Positions 46,207-57,976 of a stretch of 64,000 nucleotides of DNA are shown piece after piece. Made by a program: the position numbers and the translations under genes. The DNA is from Acanthosoma haemorrhoidale (lineage: Eukaryota > Arthropoda > Insecta > Hemiptera > Acanthosomatidae). The first letter of the stretch is position 1, and each line of letters begins with the position of its first letter. The notes beneath the pieces were generated by a model. It searched no databases and was not told the origin of the DNA. It saw only the letters and a program-made list of their open reading frames with translations. The stretch lies in contig OV884011.1 in assembly GCA_930367205.1 (NCBI GenBank), positions 112,087,139 through 112,151,138 of the forward strand. The letters run 5' to 3'.

Positions 46207-47926
46207 GAGGTCGGCCTGGGAGGCATTGACACCCCACCGTCATCTAAAAAATCACAGTAAAAATCCTTTACCCCTGTATCTCAAAGACCTAATCCAATCC
46301 AAACGCCACTCGAGAACAGTGTGGCAAAGATCCCGACATCCTTCTAATCGTCGCTCAATCAATCAGTATTGCAGGTTGGTAAAGCGGCAATTGGCATCCA
46401 TCTGTTCCGATTCTTTTAATTCCTATCTCTCCTCTCTGTCTACCAGGGATAACTCCTTATGGAATCTAACTAATAAAATCCTAAAATATCAACATGTTTC
46501 ACACCCACTCCGTCGTGATGATGGGTCCTGGGCGGCTTTGGATGGCGAGAGGGCGGAAGAATTCGCACTGCATCTTTCCCGTACTTTCACGCCTCACCTT
46601 ACTCCTCAAAACAATACTCATTGCTCAACTGTTGAAGATTTCCTCACTTCACCTATCCCTATCTCACTACTACCATAAGCCGTTAACCCCTCTGAGGTCA
46701 AATATCTTCTGAAAATATTACCTTACCGAAAATCTTCAGGATATGATCTCCTTACTCCTCGAATTCTCCAACATCTTCCTCCTAAAGGCATAATCTTCCT
46801 AACCTACATTAATAACTGCATTATCCGAACGACGCATTTTTCTCTCCTTTGGAAACACTCTATTATAGTCCTATTCGCCAAACCCAGCAAACCACCCAAT
46901 GACGCCTCATCTTACCGTCCAATTAGCCTACTCCCTATACTCTCAAAAATATTTGAAAAAACTCCTATTAAAACGCTTACTTCCAACTATTGAATCCAAA
47001 AACCTTTATCCTACTCACCAGTTTGGTTTCCTCCAACGACATTCCACTGCTCAACAAAGTCCTGTCCGCTAGTCTTTTTAAATTCGATTCCTCTCCCTGT
47101 GTCTGAGACAGTACGGTATTTAGACTTTCATCTCGACAAAAGACTGCCATGGAACCCACACACGAGGCTAAAAAGACGCTGAAGAACTAAACAGACGCTT
47201 TGGTCAACTGTACAGATTACTTCGAAGGACATCCCATCTCTAAATAGAAAATAAACTACTTATTTACAAAGTTATACTTAAGCCAATCTGGACACACGGA
47301 ATACAGCTATGGAAGACAGCAAAAAAGTCGAACATCAAGCGTATCCAATCCTTTCAATCAAAAGTCCTGAGAACAATAGTAAATGCCCCTTATTACGTCA
47401 GCAATAAAACTCTTCACAATGATCTGAATATACCCTATATTCTTGAACTCATCCCTTCCAAGTTCATAAAATTCCATAGTAACCTATCCAGCCACCCTAA
47501 TTCCCTAGCACAGTCATTGCACTGCACCACTCATCCCTATAATTCTCCTTGAAGACTGAAACGGCAGAGGCCTCGTGACCTGCTATAATTAAGTGTCCTG
47601 ACAATGGTCAGTTTCTCTAATCATGTCCTGAGCGACTGTGGCTCTCACGCTCTTGGTCAGCCTCCGCTGGCTCTTATCCAGTGACGCGGCTGACGCAGGA
47701 GCGTCGGGGACTTCCCAAGACTCCGCTTCCTTCTTCGCACGCGAGGGAGGTGACAACCATGTGGACTTGGGGGGCCTCTGGGCTGTTTGTAAATATTGTA
47801 TGAATGAGCGAGTGGATGATGAATTGTAAATATGGAATGAATGATAACATTTATCTCAATTACCTATTGCCTAATAAGGCAGATTGTAATTTTATCTTAG
47901 TAAAAATTGTTAAAGAAAAAAAAAAA
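46207..47926 (+). mobile_element. Jockey-like copy B with internal deletion, inserted in errantivirus gag
   Basis: Perfect 11-bp direct repeats TTGTTCTACCA at 46196-46206 and 47927-47937 bound the element. Its 5' end corresponds to the same pol region as copy A. A frame at 46181-46678 encodes the connector, then a stop; RT sequence follows to about 47055 (QFGF, RHSTAQQ), where ~490 bp including motif A and FADD are missing. The C-terminal part, the long 3' UTR, GGCAGATTGTAATTTTATC and an A-rich tail complete it. Frameshifts are also present. It cannot encode active RT. Confidence 0.85.
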
Positions 47927-48150
47927 TTGTTCTACCATGTGTGCGTCTTTAAATTTCTGCGTTAAATAATTAAAAATTTCTTTGAAGTGATTAAATGAGT
48001 TAGTTAATAAGCAGTCTCTGGCTTGTTCGGTAAGCCTAGTTTTTACAATAGTTAGTAACCTAACGTGGTTTTGATCTTTAGCATTATTGTTAGGAGGACA
48101 TACATTATTATAAATTTTTCCTCATTTAATTAGTACAAAAATGATTATAC

Positions 48151-50396
48151 CTCAAGAATTCGAATAAAGCGTTCTTGAAGAGCTTTGATACAATGATGAT
48201 TGATCAGACGGGATGAAACTCTAAGAGTACCTGCATTTAGTCTCGTGAGTGGTGCTTTCTGATCCAAGTAAGAGGGTCTTCTGCCAGGCTGAATAATCTG
48301 CTAGGCCAAGTGACTTTGGACAGCCAAGTGCTCCCTCATTCGAAGTGTTCACTCACTTTTCTTTGGGTAGAATTTACAGGCGGAAATAAATATAAATATA
48401 TATATATATATATATGTACTTAAATATATTGTAACGTGCCTTATTTCCTAATGTGTATGCAGCACGTCAATAAGTATCATACGATGGTCCATCCAATTAC
48501 TAGGTTACTTTCAATAGTAAGCGTCCTCTATATAACTATATTTATAGTGGAAATAATTTACTTTTACTTTTAAAATTGAATAGTTAATACAAATATCCAG
48601 CTATCGTTTTTCAAAAACAAACCTTCATTAAATACTAAAAGAAATGGTTAATATAATCAAAATTAAGTCACTACAAAATTTATTATCATGGCGTATTGTT
48701 AATATAGAAGAAACGAATTTATTTTCTATAAATAATTAGTCAAATAAACTATTGTTATGCAAATGAATTAAATTGAGCTCTATATCCTTAATCATTTATG
48801 CCTATTGAATTCTGAAGGAATTCATTCAACATTTAAATAATTCTGATCGTTATATCTTTCAACTGGTATTGGGTACCATAATTATCGCTCATTGGGAGTT
48901 GAATAGCGAGGTCGTTTGATATGCTTTTATTTTGCCCATACAAATGATTTACTTTGTTGAGTTTCCTGACTGAATCCTTATTATGCCTTAATATTTCTTC
49001 TATGATCTATGATGACACCGACTTCTTATTACCAGCTGACTTTAACTTTATGGTTACACTGACTTTTTATTATCACCTGACAACTTATAACTTTCATATA
49101 CTTAGCAAAATGAAATAACCATTCAACTTGACACGGGAGCCATCCTCCTTCGTTCGGGTGTGGACTGCCTACACCTCTTCTTCTACTCTTCTCGATGTTT
49201 TCAGAGCTATACCTTCTTATCCCCATTACATTGGCCAAAAGAAAGACCACATGTCCACTCCTGGGTTTGATTGGCCGGGTGTTGCCATCCGATGCGTGGT
49301 GTGGGTGAAATAGGCTGGGCGTCCGCGCTGATCTCCCAGTCTTCTGTGATCCTCCAGTCAACTAACATGGAAACGGTATCCTGCCCATGATCGCCAGGCC
49401 TTTCTCATCTCGAATATTCTAACCATCTTGCTGACAGAGTTAAACTTATTATATGAATTAATCATGATTATCAAATATTACTGAAGGTAATCTTAGTAAA
49501 TATTTATTATTTGGAGAACCCAAAATCCAACACTTTTTTTTTACCATACACGACGCATGGCATATTTCTTTTTGTGGGATTTCGCACCAGAAATCCTTTC
49601 AATTTCAAGCCTGTGTCTGTCTATACATAGATATAGGTTCATTGAGATATGTACGCATAATTTAAACCCTAGTCTACTAAAACCCCTTCATGAAAATATT
49701 ATTTGGCAATCCAAAAATACTACCATGATCTCTTACTTTATTTGTTCAATGAAAATCCATTAAAAAGTAATTATAAAATCTTTACACGATGTTGAGTTCT
49801 TGAAAATTACGGCAACTTCCTAGACCTTAAGAAAGGAAGGTCAATCAAGGAGGGAATTTCAAAAAAAAAAAATTAAGTGTTTTCCACTCCTAATTTAATG
49901 ATTCGACGTGCTAGTGGTAAAACATGCATGAACAGTTCATATTAAGTAGAAACACGTGTTTGCAATTCTCTTAGCGATTATTTTAAATACCATGAAGAAA
50001 GATTTTCTTGAAATGATTTAGATCATACCATATCATTACGAATTCCAAACCACTTAAGGAAACTTAAAAAAAAAAATCACCACAGTATCCTTTCCATTTT
50101 TCATGAAAATTCGTCTTCTTCCGAGAAAAAAAGGTTATACGATAATAAGATTATACCTTATTTATAGATACAATCTCAATTTTACTAACCTTTCATGAGG
50201 TTATGTAAATCACATTAAGTGATGAAGCCAATATTATAATTTTTTTACTTATTATTTTAATTACTTGCCGCTTAATTTTTCACTTAGTGTAAAAAACTCA
50301 CATGTTACCAAATGACAAAATTTGTTCCAAGATTTACAACTACATCACTCATAAGGAGGTTGAGAATATTTCATATCACGTAACTACATGTTGCGG
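48151..50396. other. Intron 1 DNA; possible LTR of errantivirus-like element 2 at about 49.03-49.40 kb
   Basis: The minus strand at 49400-49030 is GC-richer, with two GGCCAAT boxes, an AATAAA near 49070 and a GTCAGTGTAACC segment that vaguely resembles the end of element 1's LTR (CAGTGTAAACTTC). The TGGCGCC primer site is absent. A (TA)n run lies at ~48400. The rest is AT-rich with nothing recognised. Confidence 0.25.
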
Positions 50397-50445
50397 TATA
50401 AATAGGCATAGAATGGTGGCATTTGAAAACTGACACAATCTCTCA
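50397..50445 (+). promoter_or_regulatory. TATA-box promoter-like sequence inside intron 1
   Basis: TATAAATAG at 50397-50405 is followed ~30 bp later by AACTGACAC, near an insect initiator. A short ATG frame starts at ~50474 and a GTAAGT donor lies at 50533. This could mark an alternative first exon of the sugar transporter. The short frame would not join the 57977 exon in phase, so such an exon would have to be non-coding. Confidence 0.3.
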
Positions 50446-50533
50446 CTGACACATAATATGTAACTGCAAGGCCATGCGTTCTGTTTCCGACTTTTTACGG
50501 ATGATAAATGTCTTGCTCGGCTTAGGTTTTTAG

Positions 50534-53500
50534 TAAGTAGATAGTTTTAGGTTATTCAAGTAAATAAAACGAAGTCATAATAATTACATATAATCTGCGA
50601 TCCCAAAACCGACAGTTCCCCGTTTCAGTTTAGTCTTCCCGTATAAATACTAACTGAATTTCGTCACACTACAACGATAGCCTAACCCACAATTATTAAA
50701 ATTATACAGAAACACGCCTTTTAAAATCTACCTGATTTGATATCGAAATGTTGTTTTTTCTCGGAATTCTGTTGTGTTGGCCATTAAAGAGGATTTCCAA
50801 AGCGTATGACGTGTTAGGTGTTGTTTTCTACTGCTAGTTTTTAAATGGAACAGAACCCAATATTTTAGCAGAGTACCTCAATAATCTCACAAGTAAAGGA
50901 CAAAATTATATAATATATTTTATGAAAAGTTAAGAAAGCTATTCCTAAAACTAAAATAAAAATTATGGTTATGACTTACAGTCCAATTTAAAGTGACGAA
51001 ATAAAAATACCAGTCCTCATTTGCAATGAAAGAATAACAATAAAAATGTCGCTATTCATTTAAAATGAAAAAATATCTAACAAGCGTTCTTAATGTGATT
51101 TCATGTGGTTATGGAAACTTTTCATTTTAAATTTATTGAATAATAAGGAAAACGCTCTTTCTCGTGTAAAATATATTTATTTAACTACAAGTTGAAGCTT
51201 ATTTATTTTGTATATTTATGTTGCAATCATGTTATTTTGGATTTTGAGCCGGTAGTGCATAAATGCTTTTCTGAGTTATTCATGGCCTCAATGGACTTAA
51301 CACGAGAACTTCCTATCTACACGTTCCCTCCCTGCGCGAGGAGGTGAGAGGTATCACGAGATAAATTCCTGTCCTCAGAAGGGGCTCAAAATACATACCA
51401 ATTACTTTGAAATCGGGTGCTCAAAATGGAACGAGTCATTTTTACTTTTCTGTAAATCGTTAAAAATTTGAAGTGTTGAAATATCTTCAACTTCATCTCC
51501 ATTAAATATTTTTAACTGTCTTTAGTGTAGAAAAACAAATAATATGTTTAGGTCCTTATCAGGCTTGATGAAATTATGATTGAGATTAATGAATATTCAA
51601 TTTTGTTTTATTATAAGAACAAGTACAAAAAAAAACATCCTCTTTGTTCTATTATAAGTTTTTATTATTATTTTATTATTTTTCGTATTACTGGCCTTGA
51701 TGATTCTATATTATCTCAATCTTTATTTATTATTCATTTAATTTTCGGTTCTAAAAAAAGTAAAATATATCAAAGTGCTCTGTTATGTAATCATTTTATT
51801 TTATTATTTTCTTAACCCTGTAATCCTAAAATTCTGAAAAAGTGAGAAAAAAATTTATTAGTTTTATAAGGTAGACTTATAGCCCAAACAATCAATATTT
51901 ATGAATAACTTTTGCGTATCAAATTTTAGCCGACTTTATGACAATTATTCTAATATCTGATTCTAAAATGTTGACTGTTTCTCATAATTTTGAAATGTAA
52001 TATAAATTGACGCTGTCCTAGAAATAAATTACCATATTTAGGGTCTTCTATTAGAATCGATTAACCAAAGTTAGAATTCAATGGGAATATAATGATAAAC
52101 AGAACATATAAAAGAATATATACATGCAATAATAGCTTGAATATGTTATAACTAGGATGGAACCCACGGATTTACGATTACTTGAGGCCAACGAAATTAC
52201 TCAAAAAAAACAACAACAGAAACTCATTCTCCATACATCCAAAATTCAAAAATATTCATCATCCTTTTTGACTACTGTCATTTACAAAGTACATCACATT
52301 TACATTTTCTTGGTGATTATTCAGTTTCAGTTCGTTCTAATGAATCGCTTAGTGGGTTTAATCATCATCACCTCACGAACGTTTAGAATATACCGCAAAC
52401 TAGATTACTAGAGTAACAAATTATCAAGATTGGCAAAAGGTAAGATGGCCTCGGGATGGTCGTATAGTTCAATAAGAAGACATTACTACAAATTAAATAG
52501 TAAGGAGTTTCCTGGAGTGAGCGGTTTCCTCTCCTTAACATTTATTAAAAGAGCTTTTTGATGTAATAAGCAGCATTAAAAGTCATGGAAACGTAGTTGT
52601 TGTTTTTTCCGATAATAAATCCTAAGGAATGAAGATAACAAAAATACCCTACCGTTTTCAAAATGCCCAAATGTACATGTATTAAGCAATATCATGTCAG
52701 AACATAAACAGTAGTATTGAAGTATTTTTGACCTCAATACATAAGTGTGCTACAAAATAAATAAACAATGTCCGTTATGCCTCTCTTTCTCAACCCCAAC
52801 TGACATAACCTCCGAGTTTATAGCATTTTCCTTTGGGGGAATTGGTTGCTTGGGCGAAGTGTATAATATAATAAATGCAACTTGCTATACATATGGGGCC
52901 ACCATCTGGTGAGTGTGCCATGGTTTGGCACATGGAAAGGAGCTGGCGCATGTTAACAGTCATAAAGGGTTTTATGGGCCTTTTCAATTATGGCTTTATT
53001 TTAATCACTGCATTATAATCGACGCTCCGTTAAAACACTGATGATGAACGGCGCTGAATTCACCTGTGAAGTTTTAGCATTTTCTGCCGTTTCCTGTAAA
53101 ATAGAAGTAGGACTAAGTTAGAACTAAGAGAATCGATCAGACCGATTTAGTTAAGAGTGCAGTTAGTACAGAAAAAAAAATTTAAATACTAACCGATCTG
53201 GATTAGAGAATGAATGCATGGTAGGGTACTTAATATTTAGTAATACATATTATTAAATAACTATCCATAAATAAATACTATTTTAAAAATAGGAAATAAA
53301 AATCCGATATTATTTTAATATTTTTGCAACGTCCTATACTAAAGTTTATGTAGGCATTGTACTTTTTCGTTTTGTTTTTCGCCAACGAATCATCAACTCG
53401 ATAATGATTATAATTGATAACACAATATATAATAATTTGAAAAAAATAGTTATATAAAATGGGCATATGATAATGTATTATAAATATAATACATAATAGA

Positions 53501-53555
53501 CATTTATACTTAACTCATTGTACTTCAGTATTTTCTTTAAAGAGCTGACTGAACG
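50534..53555. other. Intron 1 DNA, nothing recognised
   Basis: AT-rich. Short frames (51576-51815 +, 52157-52411 +, 52790-52987 -) show no family resemblance. Confidence 0.45.
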
Positions 53556-53559
53556 TTTA

Positions 53560-53832
53560 ATGGAGGGAATTGGCAGTATTCGGAGGACCAATAGCCAACA
53601 ACATCCTCTAGTACTTTCACTAGTACTTCCCCAATGTTGCGTCATCAGATTTCCAATCGTTCCGATCGCTACAGTGGCATAAAATGTGAAAATTTGGATG
53701 ATGACCAAAATTTTCAAATCAAAGGATATTTTGCTCAAAACCCAATTGATTTTTATCAATCCGGCAAGGAAAATTTGCACACTAGATGGCAAAAATTTGT
53801 TGATAACGAGGGTGATTACATCATTGATTGAA
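53560..53832 (+). pseudogene. mariner transposase C-terminal fragment
   Basis: The 65-codon frame at 53634-53831 ends QNPIDFYQSGKENLHTRWQK FVDNEGDYIID, which fits the C-terminus of mariner transposases (FF.skp.dFy..GI..L..RW.kcvd..GdYf.d). It stops at the position usual for the family. Just upstream the sequence does not follow the family, so the catalytic domain is missing. A CATTACTTTCCAGCCCTCCT sequence ~60 bp after the stop could be a decayed terminal repeat. It lies between the errantivirus-like relic and ordinary intron DNA. Confidence 0.7.
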
Positions 53833-53968
53833 AACAAAAACTTGTTAAAAATGTATCTGTTTGAATTTAACGTGAAAAAATGACATTACTTTCCAGCCCT
53901 CCTATTAAAATAGAATTTTATACACAATGAATAGAAAAACTATTTTTTACTTAATACAATGAATTCTT

Positions 53969-54238
53969 CTAAAGATGAGGAGACCTCAGATACGCCTTGG
54001 GTATAGCCCTATAATATAGTAATGTTAGCACTCCTAAAGTAACTATAAGACTACAAACTATAAAATATATGGAACTAGCATAAAATATATTAGTGTTAGC
54101 AATAGAGTTTAACATAATTTGGGTTATATTGGGATCTATTAGTTCGGAATTGTTGTACAATGGTATTTTGTAAGGTTCTCGGTACATAGTCTTATGGTCG
54201 GAATCTACAAGATGCATGGGCATTTTAGCATAGGGCAT
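53969..54238 (-). pseudogene. Errantivirus-like element 1: envelope C-terminal remnant
   Basis: The 89-codon minus-strand frame has one strong transmembrane helix (SIYFIVCSLIVTLGVLTLLY) and a short basic cytoplasmic tail, the layout of the C-terminal end of insect errantivirus envelope proteins. It is the last coding piece of the element in this orientation. The ectodomain and fusion regions are absent, so nothing functional remains. The assignment rests on position and topology more than on residue matches. Confidence 0.5.
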
Positions 54239-55044
54239 TCGTCCTTATCTGTTACATTTAGTACCTGATTTTTGTATCTTTTTATCTTAACAGTCGGATA
54301 TGTTTCCTGTATAATTCTTGATAAAGTATTGAATTGTTCATCATACCAAGTAGTCATTACATTGAGTTTCGGTTCACAATGAATTCCATAAACATGTTTT
54401 GGGTATATAATTTGTTCTAATATTTGGTATAATTCTTCCTCATTATTGAAAGAAATGTCATATCTTCTTTTATTAAACGGTTTGCTAAATTGTAAGTTTT
54501 TATGTTCTCTAGTTATTATAATTTGGTGTTTTTCAATGTTTACATTTCTGTCATTGTCTACAATCCATATCTGCTTATTAGAAGAGCGTTGGGAATGTGC
54601 AGTCGCTTCATTGGAACATACGTCGTCTTGTCTTATCTGTTCCTCTATTTGTTGGGGAATAAGTTGTTCTAAATCTATAGTTATTGCGTCATATTCTGAT
54701 TTATCTTTTACTGGAAGTAATTCTATTTCTTCAAAGTCCATGTCATCATCACTGTATACATTATTCAATTCTTGTGGTAAATCTTTATTTGTTTTAAATA
54801 TTTCTTCATTTTTACTTTGGAACACCACAAGTTCATCCGAAATCTTGTTTTCAATGTGGTGAGTTCTAATTAATGGTTTTATAGTTTGTCTGTCATGAAT
54901 ATTGTTAGTTCCGTCTTCTTTATTTTTAATGTATTTGGTTGATTTGTTTTCCGATCGTTTTTCTGTTTTATTTTCCGCGTTATTTTCTGATTTAATTTCT
55001 GTTTTTTTTTTTGATTTATTTATTTTTTTTTTTTTCCGTTTCAT
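54205..55044 (-). pseudogene. Errantivirus-like element 1: Lys-rich segment and pol linker between RNase H and integrase
   Basis: This 279-codon open frame starts with a strongly Lys/Glu/Asn-rich run, followed by an acidic middle. Its end, YPKHVYGIHCEPKLNVMTTW through YPTVKIKRYKNQVLNVTDKD, fits the pol stretch found between RNase H and the integrase zinc finger in errantiviruses. RT and RNase H should precede it, and integrase should follow. Both are missing, so this is a doubly deleted pol. It overlaps the protease frame by a few codons in another frame. Confidence 0.6.
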
Positions 55045-55560
55045 TTCCCGAATTATTTTCTGTTTTATTTTCCGAGTATATTTGGTCTCTTTTTTCTTTT
55101 ATTTTATTTTCTAATTTATTTTCCGAGTATGTTTGGTCTCTTTTTTCTTCTATTTTATTTTTCATGTTTAGTTGTTTCATGGTGTTTAGTTCACCTATAT
55201 AGTAGATTTCATTTTCAAGCTTATGTTTTGTACCGTTTATTATTATTTCGTCATTATGACATTTTATTTCGGCTTTTAATTCCTTCATTGTCTCGTATCC
55301 TAACAGAATATTGAAATGGTTGCTGAATGGATATATTAACATTTTTACCTTTGCATTAATTCCTAACAGCTGGTGTAAGTCTATTGTTGTCTGTGTGTAC
55401 CTTCAGCTTTTCCTGTCGGAGTTTTAATGATAAAGTCTTCCCGATTAATTTTTGTTCCCTCGGGTAATGCATTTGGATTAATGTAATTTTTTATCTTTAA
55501 TTTTCGGTCCGTGTAATTTAAATGATATTCTGGTATAAAGAAGGCAGATCGCTGTTGTTC
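55016..55560 (-). pseudogene. Errantivirus-like element 1: protease remnant lacking its active site
   Basis: The minus strand reads LKIKNYINPNALPEGTKI at ~55460-55510 and, after a frameshift, SNHFNILLGYETMKELKA (55016-55342), corresponding to the flap side and the ILLG-containing end of a retropepsin. Aligned with element 2 (MRIVDTGSEINYITPSTVPD), about six codons covering D-T-G are absent. The C-terminal part runs into a repeated EKRDQ.YSENK motif. Confidence 0.65.
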
Positions 55561-55604
55561 GTGCCGTAGTTTAAAAAAATCATTTTGTCTAGCTTCTAAT
55601 TAAT

Positions 55605-56376
55605 TTAAACGTTCAGTAAGTAATTGTATTTGATTGTCTGTGAGGTGTAGTTCGTATACGGGTCTGGCGGATCGCAATCGTTCGGACCTAGCTCTAAAAA
55701 ATGGTTTTGTCTGGTTTCCAATTGTTGTAGTCTTTCCGTTATTTGTCTCATTTGTTCATCTTTGTCTGTTTCAGTATGGTGAACCCTTTTACTAATTGTT
55801 CTCATTGAAACAGTTTGGTTCTCTATTTGTTGTTCGTTTTGATTAATTTCTTGTTGTGGTCTTTGTTCTTGTCTAGTTTTCCATGTTCTTCTAAAATCGG
55901 GATCATAATGTTTTCCTAAATAGTTGGGGTTTCTTTGTTGTGTGTTGCTATATTGCGGTCTGGGTCTTTGTCTGTCAGTTTTGTCATAACTTTCCTCCAT
56001 TATGGTTAGTTATTAGTTTGTCGTACGCGTTCATCTCATATGTTTATTGTATTTGTTCTTTCGAATCGTCTGTAATAATTCTTCCTTCTAGTTCGTCTCG
56101 TAGTGTTATTAGTCTATTCGTTAAAGTTAGTGGATGTTCGTTTTTGTGTATTGTTACTCCTAATATTTCTGTAATTGATCGTTCTATTGTTTTTTTATCC
56201 CGGAAGTATCTTTTTAATTCCGATATGAATTCTTCGATTGTGCTGTAGTTTCGTTTTCCGCAAAATTTAGCTTGTTCTGTTGATTTGTTCGACTTTGTGT
56301 AGCTAAGTAACTGTCTTAAATTATATTCCCTGTGTGGGTTTTCTAATGCTCCTATCGTAGAGGCAACATATAACAA
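55605..56376 (-). pseudogene. Errantivirus-like element 1: gag
   Basis: Two adjacent minus-strand frames (56044-56376, 110 codons; 55605-56000, 131 codons) form gag, separated by a stop and frame change. The first has YSTIEEFISELKRYFRDKK and EHPLTLTNRLITLRDELEG, matching gag of element 2 (RNEHPVEFINRIAQLRF). The second is a Gln/Arg-rich C-terminus (RQEQRPQQEINQNEQQIENQ). It would be the particle-forming polyprotein. The upstream N-terminal part (56377-56580) is interrupted by stops. Confidence 0.65.
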
Positions 56377-56861
56377 TTGGTTTAAAAATGTAACTAAGTC
56401 ACTAGGATTTCCATTGAATTATGGAATTTGTTGGAAATCAGTGGCTTTGATTATGTGATGGTTCATATTTAATGTTTGTGAGTTGTGTTCGAGTAAAGAA
56501 TTTTTTATTTCTTGTATAGGTTGGTGTAAAGTCGGTATGTTAAGTATGGCTTCCCTTAGTATGCTCCTCTCAGTCATAAGTCAAAATGTTTACAAGAAAA
56601 ATGTTAGTAAGTTATAATTACCAATTACAACGTTGTCTTCTTTTCGATGTCCTGGTCTTCCTTCAACGATTTCTGGTTCAGTATACCTTGGAGATGTATA
56701 TCAAAATATATCAGCTTTCTACTGATCCTGAAGTCCTGTTGGTATTTTGTCGGGCTTCTCATGGAACGAGTAGAGGATGTCTCGGGTCTTGCCTAGCCAA
56801 GTGCGGGATCGCAAAATGGGGAGATTCTACCGATGTTACACGTACGCTGCCAAAGTAACCT

Positions 56862-56873
56862 GATCGGGCGCCA
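56862..56873 (-). other. Primer-binding site of errantivirus-like element 1
   Basis: The minus strand reads TGGCGCCCGATC immediately after the LTR end. TGGCGCC is the typical start of a primer-binding site complementary to a tRNA 3' end (Lys-type in several retroelements). Confidence 0.65.
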
Positions 56874-57425
56874 GTTAAAGAAGTTTACACTGATAGACTT
56901 TTCAAAAAGAATTTATTTAAAAGTACAACGAGGTAAACGGTTAGTAGATACTGTCTTACGTCTAAGCGGGAAGAGAGAGTGTGACTGAGTGAGGACGGGT
57001 AAAATAGGGAAGGTTTATATAGGGAGAAATAGATCATGCCTCCTCAGTGGGAAAAAGGTGGATATTGCCTCAGCCGGTGGTCGTCATCTGGGCTATTGCT
57101 TAGGGAAGGACGAATTACTGTTTCCATAACAAGGCCTGATAAATGAGGGTTGCCTCATCTGGTGAGGTGTCATCCGGGCCACCGCTGCGCCAGCAGCTGA
57201 CTTGTTGCTGACTTTTTGACCCAAAACCGAAGTAGCCTTATCCTGCCTCGTCCCAAAGCTTATATGTCCTCCTATCGGACCCACTCACTTTCCATTATCG
57301 AGGGTGGTGTTCCTATCTGATCCTATTGTGTTAAGATAATATTACTTTAATATTAAGTTCCAAACAAGTTAGAACGTGACCCAGAACATTGTCTAGTGCC
57401 ACCCTGACTTTATGAGTGGCACTAA
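56874..57425 (-). mobile_element. 5' LTR of errantivirus-like element 1
   Basis: On the minus strand there is a TATA box (CTATATAAACC, about 57012-57022), a CAGTCACACTCTCTC initiator-like site ~35 bp further on, and AATAAA at 56912-56917. It ends CTTCTTTAAC right before the primer-binding site. The upstream limit is uncertain; a 7-bp inverted repeat GTGCCAC/GTGGCAC at ~57398-57424 is near the likely start. No matching 3' LTR was found near 53.9 kb, so the element is truncated at its 3' end. Confidence 0.6.
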
Positions 57426-57976
57426 GAGGTTATTCTTGTCCCTGAACTCGTCTTTATGATGGTTCATTAAGCACCCATCGGGACACATCTGCGACTTTTA
57501 CTTTTTTTCTGCGACCAGGACACAGCAGCTGGATACTCTTACCAAAAGGGTTTATTACATTGCGACTTTCTCTGTTTTTGACAGTCAGCACCTGCCCCGC
57601 ATATAAAACCTCTATCTCTTAATATTAATTTAATTTTACATTAAATTCACTTGACATGGCAGGGGTTGAATATATATATTATGCACATAATGCACATAGC
57701 ATATTATTATATGGTATTCAAAAGAAACATATAACCTTTGTAATATAATTTGTCATTTGTAATTTTTGGACAAAGTCCAACAATAAAATTGTTGTTTCTT
57801 ATTTTCAACGTCAAATTATCCATCGAAACCTAGCGCAAATACCTCTTGGGCCGCTCGCCGCATGTATAAGTCAGGAATTTGTATTCGTACAGACAGCAGC
57901 CCCCTTTCTTGATGCCTAAACATGTTAAGTAAATGTGTTGTACATTACGTATACCATGTTATTGTTTTTTTATTAG
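57426..57976. other. End of transporter intron 1
   Basis: Partly GC-richer sequence up to ~57600, possibly still element-derived, then AT-rich DNA to the acceptor. No gene. Confidence 0.4.

Larger units (their letters stand above)
45313..48150 (-). pseudogene. Errantivirus-like element 2: gag, split by two later insertions
   Basis: On the minus strand, gag-like sequence runs from ~48150 to 47938 (VRLLTIVKTRLTEQARDCLL, FNYLTQKFKDAHMVEQ). It resumes at 46196 (VIQKQMNTLPNRNEHPVEFI), and has a basic, Asn/Gln-rich C-terminus at 45900-45660 (NYNKSNNKQPSDNYESKPKR). Between these pieces lie Jockey-like copy B (46207-47926) and a second LINE 3' end (45537-45646). Joining the coordinates shows the gag frame was continuous before insertion, although other stops are also present. 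Gag is the structural polyprotein of the particle. Confidence 0.7.

Noticed and set aside
49029..49361. 110-codon minus-strand frame
   Set aside because: The sequence looks more like a promoter or LTR region (CCAAT boxes, AATAAA), and the peptide has no recognisable family.
51576..51815. 79-codon Tyr/Ile-rich frame
   Set aside because: Composition is what AT-rich noncoding DNA gives; no motif.
54446..55314. Hydrophobic + strand frames opposite the errantivirus-like pol region
   Set aside because: Antisense shadows of the Lys/Glu-rich minus-strand frames.
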